The notes under the pieces are model-generated. The model did no database searches, was not told where the DNA came from, and was given only the letters and a program-made list of their open reading frames with translations. 64,000 bases of DNA from Pseudogemmatithrix spongiicola (GTDB taxonomy: Bacteria; Gemmatimonadota; Gemmatimonadetes; Gemmatimonadales; Gemmatimonadaceae), in contig NZ_CP130613.1 in the NCBI RefSeq assembly GCF_030623445.1, positions 620,001 to 684,000 on the forward strand. The letters run 5' to 3'. The translations under genes were made by a program, and so were the position numbers. Positions 1 through 8,470 of this stretch are shown here, one piece after another; positions within the stretch are counted from its first letter, which is position 1, and the number at the start of each line of letters is the position of its first letter.

Positions 1-1
1 G

Positions 2-85
2 GGCACCTCCAAGGCACAGCTGCACCGGGCACGCGCCCGGCTACGTGATGAACTGGCGGACTTCGCCGGGGAGTGGGCGGTATGA
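2..85 (+). CDS. C-terminal end of an RNA polymerase sigma factor (partial)
   Basis: Only the last 27 codons are in the window; the gene begins upstream. The reading frame ends with the TSKAQLHRARARLRDEL pattern typical of the region 4.2 recognition helix and tail of ECF-type sigma-70 factors, in which a helix-turn-helix contacts the -35 element. The stop TGA (83-85) overlaps the ATG at 82 of the next gene, so the two are translationally coupled. That arrangement is usual for a sigma factor and its anti-sigma factor. The family call rests on a short segment and on the neighbour. Confidence 0.7.
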   Translation, partial: GTSKAQLHRARARLRDELADFAGEWAV

Positions 86-840
86 GCGAGCAACAGTTCG
101 AAGACTTCCTCAAGCGCAACGCGGGCGACTACAACGCCCCGCCGGCGCAGACGCCGCGCGACGAGATGTGGGCGTCCATCGCCAGGGCGCGCGCTCCCAA
201 GCGCATTGTCCGACCGACGCGCCGCTACGCGCCGTGGATCGGCATGGCCGCGACGCTGCTCGTCGGCATCGGCATTGGGCGCTTCATGCTCACCACGCCT
301 GCCGCGACGACGGTCGCGCAGGCCGACAGCGTGGGCGGCGCAGCCGTCAGCCCGACCGTCAGCGCGGTCAACGACGAACCGCGAGACTCGATCCTCACCC
401 TGGAAGCCACCGACAGCAGCGCCGGCGAACCGCTGCGGACCACGCCGTTGCTGCCACAGGCGCGTCTGGTGTCGGCACCTCGCCCGCTCCCGGCCGCCAC
501 GCGCGCCGAACCGAACACTGCCTTCACCCTCGCGTCGCGCGATCACCTTGAGCGCGCCGAGGCGCTGGTCTCGGTGATCGCGGCAACGCCCGCCGATGCG
601 ACGATGGACTCCCTCACCGGGAAGTGGGCCCGTGAGATGCTCACCAACACGCGCCTGCTCCTCGATTCACCCGCCGGGGACGATCCCGTGCGGCGCCGCC
701 TGCTGGAGGACCTCGAGACGGTCCTCGTGCAACTCATCCAGCGCTCGGGCACGGCCGTCGAGGAGCGCGAGCTCCTCGACCGCACGCTCGAACGCACGCA
801 ACTCCTGACACGGCTGCGCACCGGCGCGGCTGGCATCTGA
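82..840 (+). CDS. Single-pass membrane protein, probable anti-sigma factor
   Basis: 252 residues from the ATG at 82, which overlaps the sigma stop as ATGA; a GTG nine bases upstream is also in frame but less likely. A soluble N-terminal part of about 50 residues is followed by an Arg-rich segment and one hydrophobic helix (about residues 52-74, WIGMAATLLVGIGIGRFML). The rest is Ala/Thr/Pro-rich and would lie outside the membrane. I see no zinc-binding HxxxCxxC motif of ZAS-type anti-sigma factors, so the role is inferred from topology and from its place directly after a sigma gene. Two HEAT-repeat genes follow in the same direction. Confidence 0.55.
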   Translation: MSEQQFEDFLKRNAGDYNAPPAQTPRDEMWASIARARAPKRIVRPTRRYAPWIGMAATLLVGIGIGRFMLTTPAATTVAQADSVGGAAVSPTVSAVNDEPRDSILTLEATDSSAGEPLRTTPLLPQARLVSAPRPLPAATRAEPNTAFTLASRDHLERAEALVSVIAATPADATMDSLTGKWAREMLTNTRLLLDSPAGDDPVRRRLLEDLETVLVQLIQRSGTAVEERELLDRTLERTQLLTRLRTGAAGI

Positions 841-847
841 GGTAACC

Positions 848-2431
848 ATGAAGCTCCTGACCCTGTCGTTCCTCGCCCTCGTGGGCACCGGCGCCGCGCT
901 CGATCGGCCGGCCTCGCCCGATCCCATTCCCGCGGTGAGCTACGCGCCGGAAGACGCCGCGGACTCGCTGTGGCGCGCCGGTCGCGTGGCGATCGCCGAC
1001 GAAGACTGGCGCCGTGCCGCGCGGCTCTTTGAACAGCTCGTCAACGAGCATCCGACCTCGGCCTACGCGGGCGACGCGCTCTACTGGCAGGCCTTCGCGC
1101 TGCAGCGGACGGGCAGCTCGTCTGACCTGCGCCGCGCGGCGCGGGCGCTCGAGACGCAGCGGGAGAAGTACGCGACGAGCGCGACGTATACCTCTGGCGA
1201 GTCGGCGGCGCTGCTGACGCGCGTGAACGGCCGTCTGGCCCGAAGCGGCGACGCCGAGGCTGGTGCGGCCGTCGCGGCGGCTGCGGCGGAGATCGCCGCC
1301 AGCGTGGCACCGGCGGCCCTGGAGATGGCGGCGGCCGTCGCGCCGGCCGCGCTCGAAGCGGCCATCGCGTCGGGACACATGAGCTCCGCCGAAGCCGAGC
1401 GCGCCCGCGCCGAGATGGCGCGCGGCTTGGCGGAAGCGCGGGCCGAGATGGCCGGGGTTCGCGGCAGCGCCGTCGCGGCGGCCCGTGCGTCGTCGCGCGC
1501 CCGCAGCGGTCGTGGGAGCGACGAGATCCCGCCCGAGTGCGAAGGCGTCATCGGCGACGACCGCATCGAGGCGCTCAACGCCCTGATGCAGATGAACTCC
1601 GAGCAGGCGCTGCCCGTCCTGCGCCGCGTGCTCGAGCGCCGCGACCGCTGCTCCGAAGTGCTGCGCCGCAAGGCGGTGTTCATCGTCGCGCAGCGTCGCA
1701 ACGACGAGGCGGCGGACATCCTGGTCAACGTCGTGCGCAACGATCCCGACCGCACGACGCGCAGCGAGGCCGTGTTCTGGCTCTCGCAAGTGAACACGGA
1801 CCGCTCGGTCACGGTGCTCGAGGGGATCCTCAAGACCGAGACGGACGAGGACCTGCAGAAGCGTGCGATCTTCGCGCTCTCGCAGGCGAACGCCCCGCGC
1901 GCGGGCGAGATCCTGCGGGACTTCGCCGGCCGGCGCGACGCGAACACCGAGTTGCGCGCCGAGGCGATCTTCTGGATCGGCCAGCGCGGGCGCGGCGAGA
2001 ACTCCGCCTTCCTCCGCGAACTCTTCCCGCGGCTGGACAACGACGAGTTGCGCGACAAGGCGATCTTCGCCGTGGCGCAGCGCCGCTCGCCCGAGAACGC
2101 CGCGTGGTTGCTCGAACGCGCGAAGGATCGCCAGCTCTCGGCGCAGCTGCGGAAGTCGGCATTGTTCTGGGCGAGCCAGAGCGGTGGCGCGACCGTCGCC
2201 GACCTCGGGCAGATCTACGACACGAGCACGGAGGACCGCGAACTGCGCGGCCAGGTGATCTTCGCGCTGTCGCAGCGTCGCAACGATTCCGCGGCGGTGG
2301 ACCGGCTGCTGGCCATCGCGCGCACGGAGCAGGACGCCGAGCTGCGGCGACAGGCGCTGTTCTGGCTTGGGCAGAGTCGCGATCCGCGGGCCGCGGCGGC
2401 GCTGGAAGAAATCATCAACAAGCCACTCTGA
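848..2431 (+). CDS. Exported TPR/HEAT-repeat protein
   Basis: 527 residues. The N-terminus (MKLLTLSFLALVGTGAA) is a signal peptide. Residues about 35-110 look like one or two TPR units (SLWRAGRVAIADEDWRRAARLFEQ). A very Ala/Glu-rich helical stretch follows (about 130-220), then at least seven PBS-lyase-type HEAT repeats to the C-terminus, each marked by a core such as AVFWLSQ, AIFALSQ, AIFWIGQ or ALFWLGQ. Such repeats form an alpha-solenoid for protein-protein contacts; no catalytic site is visible. It is seven bases from the anti-sigma gene, with a GAGGT ribosome-binding site, and overlaps the next HEAT gene by one base. It probably belongs to the regulon or signalling chain of the sigma/anti-sigma pair. 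Confidence 0.75.
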   Translation: MKLLTLSFLALVGTGAALDRPASPDPIPAVSYAPEDAADSLWRAGRVAIADEDWRRAARLFEQLVNEHPTSAYAGDALYWQAFALQRTGSSSDLRRAARALETQREKYATSATYTSGESAALLTRVNGRLARSGDAEAGAAVAAAAAEIAASVAPAALEMAAAVAPAALEAAIASGHMSSAEAERARAEMARGLAEARAEMAGVRGSAVAAARASSRARSGRGSDEIPPECEGVIGDDRIEALNALMQMNSEQALPVLRRVLERRDRCSEVLRRKAVFIVAQRRNDEAADILVNVVRNDPDRTTRSEAVFWLSQVNTDRSVTVLEGILKTETDEDLQKRAIFALSQANAPRAGEILRDFAGRRDANTELRAEAIFWIGQRGRGENSAFLRELFPRLDNDELRDKAIFAVAQRRSPENAAWLLERAKDRQLSAQLRKSALFWASQSGGATVADLGQIYDTSTEDRELRGQVIFALSQRRNDSAAVDRLLAIARTEQDAELRRQALFWLGQSRDPRAAAALEEIINKPL

Positions 2432-3216
2432 TGCGCGCCCTCGCCTTGGCGTTCCTCGTGAGCGCGTCTGCGGGCGCGCAGGACCTCGCCGCGCGCGTCG
2501 CCGCAGTCGGGAGCGGGACCGTCCGCCTGCAGTTCGCCGCGGACAGCGGCGTCTGCGGCAACGGGCGCGGCAACATCAGCATCCGTCGCGGCGATGGTCG
2601 CGCGATAGTGAGCGGCGAGAACATCCACGTGAACGGCCGCCGGGCGGCGGAGTGGGAGGATGACTGCGAGCCCGGGCCGGTGCGCGTCGCGCTCGATGTG
2701 AGCGACCGGCGCGTCACGGCCGTGCGCAGTTATGTCGGCGGTCGTTGGCGCACAGCGGCGGACCTCGACCTGGGCGAGGTCTCGCCGACCGCGGCACGCG
2801 ACTATCTCATGCAGCTTGCCGCGACGGCGGAATCACGCGCGGCGAAAGACGCGATCTTCCCCGCGCTGATCGCCGACGGGCCGTCGCCGGACGCGCAGCT
2901 GCTGGCGGTCGCCAAGGACGACGCGCGTCCGCGTGACGTGCGCTCCAGTGCGACGTTCTGGCTCTCGCAGTCGGCCGGCGATCGCGCGACCGCCGGGTTG
3001 CAGGAGCTCATTGGCGATCCGGACCGCGAGATCCGCGAGCATGCGGTGTTCGCGCTCTCGCAGCGACCGAACGAGGAAAGCGTGCCGGCGCTCATCCGAC
3101 TCGCCCGCACGCATCAGGATCCCGCGGTGCGGCGCCGCGCGGTGTTCTGGCTGGGGCAGAAGCGCGATCCGCGGGCGCTGCAGTACTTCGAGGACGTGCT
3201 GCTATCCCAGCCGTAG
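2431..3216 (+). CDS. Exported HEAT-repeat protein, paralogue of the upstream gene
   Basis: 261 residues from the ATG at 2431, whose A is shared with the previous TGA. A short signal peptide ([17 protein letters not shown]) leads into a beta-rich, Cys-containing segment (about 20-120) not found in the upstream gene. Three or four HEAT repeats then reuse the same cores ([28 protein letters not shown]). The repeat DNA is closely similar to that of the neighbour (compare 2350-2395 with 3130-3180), suggesting duplication. The 3' end overlaps the convergent tdk gene by 15 bases. Function beyond a binding scaffold is unknown. Confidence 0.7.
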   Translation: MRALALAFLVSASAGAQDLAARVAAVGSGTVRLQFAADSGVCGNGRGNISIRRGDGRAIVSGENIHVNGRRAAEWEDDCEPGPVRVALDVSDRRVTAVRSYVGGRWRTAADLDLGEVSPTAARDYLMQLAATAESRAAKDAIFPALIADGPSPDAQLLAVAKDDARPRDVRSSATFWLSQSAGDRATAGLQELIGDPDREIREHAVFALSQRPNEESVPALIRLARTHQDPAVRRRAVFWLGQKRDPRALQYFEDVLLSQP

Positions 3217-3816
3217 CTGGGCGTCGTCGGGCTTGCCGACCGCGTGGCAGGCCCGGCAGCGTGCCTCGTACGACTCCGCCGCGCCGACCATCACGACCGG
3301 CGAGTCGTACGGCGCGGGCTTGCCGCCGATGAGCCGCTGGTTGCGGCTCGCCGGCGCGCCGCAGAGCACGCAGATGGCGTGCAGCTTGTCGACCACCTCG
3401 GCCACGCACATCAGCGCCGCCATCGGGCCGAAGGGCTCGCCGCGGAAGTCGGTGTCGGTGCCGGCGAGGATGACGCGACGCCCGCGCAGCGCGAGATCGC
3501 AGGCGAGCTTCACGATGCCCTGGTCGAGGAACTGCACTTCGTCGACGGCGATCACCTGCGCCAGCGGATCGATGCGCAGCGCGATCTGCTGCGACGAGTC
3601 CACGGGAATCGCCTCGAGCGTGCGGCCGTCGTGCGAGCCGACGGCATACACGCCGCCCTCGTAGCGGTTATCCAGGTGCGACTTGAACACCTGGACGCGC
3701 TTCTTGGCGATGGTCGACCGGCGCACGCGGCGCATGAGCTCCTCGCTCTTGCCGCTGAACATCACGCCGGCGATGACCTCGATCCAGCCGCCGGTGAGCT
3801 GGAGCGCTCCGCTCAC
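3202..3816 (-). CDS. tdk: Thymidine kinase
   Basis: 204 residues, normal length for a bacterial type II thymidine kinase, which phosphorylates thymidine to dTMP in pyrimidine salvage. A P-loop sits at residues 17-24 (GVMFSGKS). The Walker B-like AVDEVQFLD follows, and the structural zinc is supported by CVLCG and CRACH near the C-terminus. The conserved lasso/substrate segment ([21 protein letters not shown]) is intact. It starts inside the last codons of the upstream gene at 3813 (4-base overlap), so it is translated with the helicase-like protein. Deoxynucleoside metabolism also appears at 36857 (thymidine phosphorylase). Confidence 0.95.
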   Translation of the reverse strand: MSGALQLTGGWIEVIAGVMFSGKSEELMRRVRRSTIAKKRVQVFKSHLDNRYEGGVYAVGSHDGRTLEAIPVDSSQQIALRIDPLAQVIAVDEVQFLDQGIVKLACDLALRGRRVILAGTDTDFRGEPFGPMAALMCVAEVVDKLHAICVLCGAPASRNQRLIGGKPAPYDSPVVMVGAAESYEARCRACHAVGKPDDAQLRLG

Positions 3817-5390
3817 CGGTCGCCCCTGGGCGGACGCGGGCCGCGCGGCTTGTCGTCACGCTTGAAGCCGCCGCTGCGCGGGCCGCCGTCACGCGGACCG
3901 CCGTCGCGCTTGAATCCGCCCGAGCGCGGCTTGTCGTCACGGGAGAACCCGCCGCTGCGCGGCTTGTCGTCGCGGGAATAGCTGCTGCGCGGCTTGCCGT
4001 CGCGATCCTTGCTGAACGAGCTGATGCGCGGCTTGCCTTCGCGCGGCGGGGCCTCGCGATCGTAGGTGCTGCGCGGCTTGCGCTCGCCCATCGGGCGGTC
4101 GCCGCCGCGGAAGCCACGCGGGCCCTCCACGCGCTCGCCGCCGCCACGAGGACCGGGGCGGGGGCCACGGTCGCCGCGGTCGCTGCGCTCGAACCGATCG
4201 CCACGCTCCGCGCGCTCGGCGGCTTCCTTCTCCTTCTGCGCCTCGCGCATCTGTGAGCGCGCTCGCTCCTCGGCGGCGCGCACCTGCTCGGTCTGCTCGG
4301 CGCGCGTGCGCTCCAGCAGGCGCAGCGCGGCGGCGGCGATCTCGAGCCCGTCGTTCTCGCGCAGCAGCGGCTCGAGGGCGAGCACTTCGCGCGCCGGAAT
4401 GCCTTCGGCGAGCTCGGCGCGCAGCTCGGCGCGACGGCGCGATTCCACGGCGCGGGCCCGCGAGAGGCTCGCGCGATCGCCGAGCGGACGCGGCGTGGCT
4501 TCGCCTGCGAGCAACCGCAGCGCTTCGAGATCACGCGGGGCGCAGATGGCGACCACCTGGGCGGGCGCCGCGGCGACGGCTTGGCCCCAGGCCGTTGCGG
4601 TGGGCACGCCGAGCGTGATCACCACCGACGTGTTGGCGGCGACGGGACCACGCGTGACCTGCGCGAGCGGGCCCTCGGTGTATCCGACGCTGGCGAGCAC
4701 CTGACGCGTCGCCTTCGCGGCGGCATCGCTGCCGACGAGCACGGCGGCGGACGGCGCGTCGAGCTCATCAAGCAGGGAAGGCAGTACGGCGAGCGGATCG
4801 CTGGTGACCGTCAGGTAGCGCACGTTCTGCACCTGCGCGGCGGGCACGTCGGCGACGACATCGTCCTGCACACGCCGCGCCTTGGAGAGGTAGCGCGTGA
4901 TGAGGGCGTCCACGGCATCGCTGGCGGCGAGGGCCGTGAGGATGCGCGCGGCGTCCTTGGGCACCTCGGCGAGCACGGCGGCGAGGGCGTCGGACTCGGC
5001 GTCCATCTCGTCGGCGGCGGCGAAGACGACGGTGCGCACACTGTCGAGCTTGATTGCGGAGGCGGCGAGGCCGGCGGCGATGGTCTCCGGCGAGCCGACG
5101 ACGACATCGGCGGGACCGATGCCGAGGAGGCGCTGCAACCGCGCCTGCGACGAGGCGGCGACGATGCGGCGGCCATCGGCCTGCGGGAGCTCGGCGAGGG
5201 CGCGGCTCAGGGCCACGGCGGCCTCCGAGTCGGGCACGAGGATCAGCAGTCTGAGGGACGCGCCGTCGGTCGCCGCGCGCTCGAGGGCGGGGGCGGCGCG
5301 CTGGGCGATGCGGGCCCAATCGGCGGGCATGAAATACGCCACGTGGGCGGAGCGGACGGCTCCGGCCGTCTCGCGGGAAGTAGCAGACAC
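3813..5390 (-). CDS. DEAD-box-helicase-like protein lacking ATPase motifs, with RGG-like tail
   Basis: 525 residues. Residues about 15-250 look like the two RecA folds of a DEAD-box RNA helicase: [18 protein letters not shown] (motif Ia region), [14 protein letters not shown] (Ib region) and [10 protein letters not shown] where DEAD should be. There is no AxxGxGKT P-loop and no SAT motif. Residues about 310-370 resemble the helical segment after the second RecA fold in DeaD-type helicases. From about 375 on, the chain is Arg/Gly/Ser/Asp-rich with repeated DDKPRSGGF units, an RNA-binding-like tail. Most likely a non-hydrolysing RNA-binding pseudo-helicase. It is the first gene of a two-gene operon with tdk. 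Confidence 0.55.
   Translation of the reverse strand: MSATSRETAGAVRSAHVAYFMPADWARIAQRAAPALERAATDGASLRLLILVPDSEAAVALSRALAELPQADGRRIVAASSQARLQRLLGIGPADVVVGSPETIAAGLAASAIKLDSVRTVVFAAADEMDAESDALAAVLAEVPKDAARILTALAASDAVDALITRYLSKARRVQDDVVADVPAAQVQNVRYLTVTSDPLAVLPSLLDELDAPSAAVLVGSDAAAKATRQVLASVGYTEGPLAQVTRGPVAANTSVVITLGVPTATAWGQAVAAAPAQVVAICAPRDLEALRLLAGEATPRPLGDRASLSRARAVESRRRAELRAELAEGIPAREVLALEPLLRENDGLEIAAAALRLLERTRAEQTEQVRAAEERARSQMREAQKEKEAAERAERGDRFERSDRGDRGPRPGPRGGGERVEGPRGFRGGDRPMGERKPRSTYDREAPPREGKPRISSFSKDRDGKPRSSYSRDDKPRSGGFSRDDKPRSGGFKRDGGPRDGGPRSGGFKRDDKPRGPRPPRGDR
3820..4100. repeat. Degenerate tandem repeats encoding the DDKPRSGGF tail
   Basis: The minus-strand coding sequence holds imperfect repeats of about 27-30 bases, each built around codons for Asp-Lys-Pro-Arg-Ser-Gly-Gly-Phe. 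Copy number is hard to fix because units vary. Such arrays are prone to length change by slippage. Confidence 0.5.
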
Positions 5391-5449
5391 TGCGATCCTC
5401 GGTTTTCAATAATGGCGCACGCGGGGGCGCTGGGATAACGTTCGCGTCA

Positions 5450-6655
5450 ATGGAATATAACCCGATGCCCTTCCGTCCGTCGGCGAATATCGCCGAGTTG
5501 CGCGAGTCCGCGACCATCGCCGTTTCGCAACGCGCCAAGGCGCTGAAGGCGCAGGGGCGCGAGGTGATCGATCTCGGGGCTGGCGAGCCGGACTTCGGGA
5601 CCCCGGCGCCGATTCTCGAGGCTGCCAAGCGGGCGTTGGACGAGGGGGCGACGCGCTACACGGCGGTGGAGGGCATCCTCCCGCTGCGGCAGGCGATCGC
5701 GACGCAGGGCAACGCGTCGTTCAGGGGCACGGAGGCCATCGCAGCGACGGACGTGGTAGTGTCCTGCGGGTCCAAGCAATCGCTCTACAACGCCTGCGTG
5801 ACGCTGTTCGGCCCGGGCGACGAAGTGTTGGTGCCGACGCCGAGCTGGACGAGCTACTACGAGATGGTGCAGTTGGCGCGAGCGACGGCGGTGGAGGTAC
5901 ACGGCGATCCGGCGCGAGGCTTCAAGGTGGACGTGGAGCGCCTGGAGCGGCATGCGACGCCGCGTACGCGCGGCCTCATGCTGAACTCGCCGTCGAATCC
6001 GACCGGCGCGGTGTACGCGCCCGAGGAGCTGCGCGCGATCCTCGACCTCGCGGCGACGCGCGGCTGGTGGGTGATCAGCGACGAGATCTACCAGCGCATC
6101 GCCTACGACGCGCCGGCGCCGGGCGCGCTCGACGTCGCCCCGCGGCGTGACAACCTCATCGTGGTGAACGGCGTCGCGAAGGCCTGGGCGATGACCGGCT
6201 GGCGCGTGGGCTGGACGATCTCGCCGCCGGCGGTCGCCAAGGCGATGACGGCCCTGCAGTCGCACACGACGTCGAACACGGCGACGGTCGCGCAGTACGC
6301 GGCGCTCGCGGCGCTCACGCTGGGCGAGCCGGTGGACGCGACGGTGCGCGCGATGGTGGCCGAGTTCAAGGCGCGGCGTGACGCGGCGCTGCCGATCCTC
6401 CAGGCGTCGCGGGCGCTCACGGTGTTGCCGCCGGAAGGCGCGTTCTATTTCTACCTCAAGGTGCCGGGGGCCGGGCGCGTGCCGGATGCCGGCGGCGCGT
6501 TCTGCCAGGAACTGCTGGAGAAGGCTGGGGTGGCGATCGTGCCGGGGTCGGCGTTCCGCACGCCGGACTGGGTGCGGGTGTCCTACGCGGCCGACAAGGC
6601 GCAGGTGATCGAGGCCGCGCGTCGCATCGTCGCGACCGCGGACGCGATGGCATGA
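5450..6655 (+). CDS. Pyridoxal-phosphate aminotransferase, aspartate aminotransferase type (class I)
   Basis: 401 residues; a second in-frame ATG at 5465 gives the more usual N-terminus MPFRPSANIAEL. The fold-type I motifs are all visible: LGAGEPDFGTP near the start, SCGSKQSLYN for cofactor phosphate contact, NSPSNPTG, then VISDEIYQRI and the Schiff-base lysine in VNGVAKAWAMTGWRVGW. A C-terminal VRVSYA carries the substrate-carboxylate arginine. The enzyme would move an amino group between an L-amino acid (probably aspartate) and 2-oxoglutarate. It stands alone, divergent from the helicase-like gene. Substrate choice cannot be read from the sequence. Confidence 0.9.
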   Translation: MEYNPMPFRPSANIAELRESATIAVSQRAKALKAQGREVIDLGAGEPDFGTPAPILEAAKRALDEGATRYTAVEGILPLRQAIATQGNASFRGTEAIAATDVVVSCGSKQSLYNACVTLFGPGDEVLVPTPSWTSYYEMVQLARATAVEVHGDPARGFKVDVERLERHATPRTRGLMLNSPSNPTGAVYAPEELRAILDLAATRGWWVISDEIYQRIAYDAPAPGALDVAPRRDNLIVVNGVAKAWAMTGWRVGWTISPPAVAKAMTALQSHTTSNTATVAQYAALAALTLGEPVDATVRAMVAEFKARRDAALPILQASRALTVLPPEGAFYFYLKVPGAGRVPDAGGAFCQELLEKAGVAIVPGSAFRTPDWVRVSYAADKAQVIEAARRIVATADAMA

Positions 6656-6712
6656 TGCGCTTCCGGCCGTCGCGCATCGCTACGCTGCCCTCGACCTGAA
6701 CGGGGGACGACG

Positions 6713-7213
6713 ATGGCATTCGACGTGCGGCTGGAGCCACTGGACGCGAAGGACCTGCCACCCATCGAGTATCGCTGGGATGCCGACACGGACATCCTCG
6801 TGGCGATGCTGCGGCCGGCCGGCGTGTCGGAGGGCGTGAGCGGCTCGCTGGATTTCGAGGGCTCGGACGGCTCCTGGCTCACGTTCGAGCTCGTGGACGG
6901 TCGGCTGGCCGCGGTGGAGGTCGCCGTCTGGCCCGACGTGAAGAGCGTGGCGACGCTCCAGGCACCGGAACCCACGTTGGCCGCGCGGGTGCGCATCCCG
7001 CAGCAGGGGGACGACCTCCTCACCGCAATGGAAGTCGACACCGCCATCCGGGCGGTAGCCGATGCCCCCGAACGCACGATACACTTCCGTATCGGTCCGA
7101 CGCGTGCCTCACGGGCCGTGCATGTCGCCCGCGACCTGCTGCTCGAAGTCGATGCGAAGCAGCGCATCGCCGGCCTCTGGTTCCTCAACGTCCCGCCATT
7201 CCCCGCGCCATGA
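6713..7213 (+). CDS. Hypothetical protein with two DUF2283-like segments
   Basis: 166 residues, soluble, no signal peptide. It contains two similar blocks, about residues 18-75 (YRWDADTDILVAML followed by WLTFELVDGRLAAVEV) and 115-160 (a strand pattern ending LEVDAKQRIAGLWFLN). Such short beta blocks recall DUF2283 proteins, but the match is by eye only. A strong GGGGGAC ribosome-binding site precedes the ATG at 6713. The stop overlaps the following small gene by four bases. Function unknown. Confidence 0.6.
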   Translation: MAFDVRLEPLDAKDLPPIEYRWDADTDILVAMLRPAGVSEGVSGSLDFEGSDGSWLTFELVDGRLAAVEVAVWPDVKSVATLQAPEPTLAARVRIPQQGDDLLTAMEVDTAIRAVADAPERTIHFRIGPTRASRAVHVARDLLLEVDAKQRIAGLWFLNVPPFPAP

Positions 7214-7488
7214 TCACGACCATCGTCCTCATCCAGGCAGAGCCGAAGAGCATTCCCAAGACGGCGGCCGCGCTCGCCGGCATCGAGGGCGTGACCGATG
7301 TCTATTCCGTGTCGGGTGAATGGGATCTCATCGCGATGGTGAAGGTCGCGGAGTACGCGCAGATCGCCGAGATCGTGACGGAGAAGTTCCCGACGGTGCC
7401 GGGCTTGGTGCGCACCACCACGCTCACGGCATTCCGCGCTTACTCGAAGGCGGATCTCGAACAGGCCTGGGATCTCGGCGTCGACTGA
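7210..7488 (+). CDS. Stand-alone Lrp/AsnC ligand-binding (RAM) domain protein
   Basis: 92 residues, matching just the C-terminal effector-binding domain of Lrp/AsnC regulators (ACT-like fold): a TIVLIQAEP opening strand, GVTDVYSVSGEWDLIAMVKV, and a VRTTTLTAFRAYSK end. There is no DNA-binding helix-turn-helix. Such single-domain proteins assemble into octamer-like rings and are thought to bind small ligands such as amino acids. It overlaps the previous gene by ATGA, so the two are co-translated. Confidence 0.8.
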   Translation: MITTIVLIQAEPKSIPKTAAALAGIEGVTDVYSVSGEWDLIAMVKVAEYAQIAEIVTEKFPTVPGLVRTTTLTAFRAYSKADLEQAWDLGVD

Positions 7489-7494
7489 CGCCGA

Positions 7495-7521
7495 GCCGCC
7501 CCTTGGATCGCTTGGGGCGGC
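7495..7521. terminator. Hairpin between convergent genes, likely bidirectional terminator
   Basis: An 8-bp GC stem (GCCGCCCC / GGGGCGGC, 7495-7502 and 7514-7521) with an 11-base loop lies in the 40-base gap between two convergent genes. No T-run follows on either strand, so termination strength is uncertain. Confidence 0.45.
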
Positions 7522-7528
7522 AGTTCGC

Positions 7529-8470
7529 TCAGCGGCGCTGGTCCGTGCACCACTCGGCGCTGACGGTGAACGCGTCGGCCCAGCGGGTGCCGTTGTGCTT
7601 GAGCAGCACCAGCGACGGAATGGCGGCGTAGCGCCACTGCTCCATCAGGATCTCCGCCTTCCCGTCGCCATCGAGGTCGGCGTAGTTGATCACGCGCCGG
7701 AAATCGACGGAGCGCGCCTCGCCCACGCGCGCGTGCTGGTAGCTCGTGGTGAACGTGCCGGCCGAGTCCTCGGCGAGGAGCACGAGTACCGCGGTGCTTC
7801 CGGCCCCGGGCCCCAAGTCGCCCGCGTCGGGGTCGATGTAGCTGGCAAGCAGCGAGCGGCCATTGGCGCCGACCCCGGTGCGCAGCCAGCGCGCGTGGAA
7901 GTCGAGTCCGTTGAGGTCCTCGGCGCCGATATCGGCGGCCGCGGCGACGGCGCTGGCCAGCGTCAGGCCCTGGGCCTCTGGATTGGCGGGGAAGGGCCGC
8001 GAGTCGGTGGGCTGCGCGAGCGGCGTGGAGGAGGCGAGGAACTCCACCGTTTCCTCGAAGGCCGCAGGATCGGCGAAGCGCGCCAACGCCTGCGGGACGA
8101 CGCGGCTGCAGCCCGGCACCTCGTAGAGCGGCAGCGAGTCGGCCGGCCACATGCCGCGGACGATCTCGAGCTCCCCGATGGCGGCGCCGTTGCGGTACAT
8201 CGGCAGCTTGCGGCCCGCGGCGAAGTACACCGAGTCGAGTTCGCGCCACCCGGCGTCGTCAAGCGTCAGCGGCTTGAGGCCGGTCGTCGTGACGACGCCG
8301 ATCGGGGCAAGCTTCGGCGTCTCCCGGGGCCCGAACACCGTGAACAGGATCGTCGGCGACGTCGAGAGGTCGGTGAGGTCGCCCGCAGGGGTATTGCCGG
8401 GCGCCTGCGTCTGCTTGTCGCAGGCGACGGCGAGGACTAGGATGCTCGCGATGAGCGCGAATCGGCGCAT
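7529..8470 (-). CDS. Hypothetical lipoprotein
   Basis: 313 residues. The N-terminus MRRFALIASILVLAVAC is a lipoprotein signal with the cysteine at residue 17, so the mature protein should be lipid-anchored on the periplasmic side. The remainder is soluble and contains a calcium-loop-like DLDGDGKAEILMEQW near the C-terminus, as in VCBS/FG-GAP-type repeats. Its start codon lies head to head with the nurA-like gene: the two ATGs overlap on opposite strands, so one of the two starts may be further in. Function unknown. Confidence 0.65.
   Translation of the reverse strand: MRRFALIASILVLAVACDKQTQAPGNTPAGDLTDLSTSPTILFTVFGPRETPKLAPIGVVTTTGLKPLTLDDAGWRELDSVYFAAGRKLPMYRNGAAIGELEIVRGMWPADSLPLYEVPGCSRVVPQALARFADPAAFEETVEFLASSTPLAQPTDSRPFPANPEAQGLTLASAVAAAADIGAEDLNGLDFHARWLRTGVGANGRSLLASYIDPDAGDLGPGAGSTAVLVLLAEDSAGTFTTSYQHARVGEARSVDFRRVINYADLDGDGKAEILMEQWRYAAIPSLVLLKHNGTRWADAFTVSAEWCTDQRR

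Noticed and set aside
3820-4100. CRISPR-like array from regular repeats
   Set aside because: Units are in-frame coding repeats with no unique spacers and no cas genes near.
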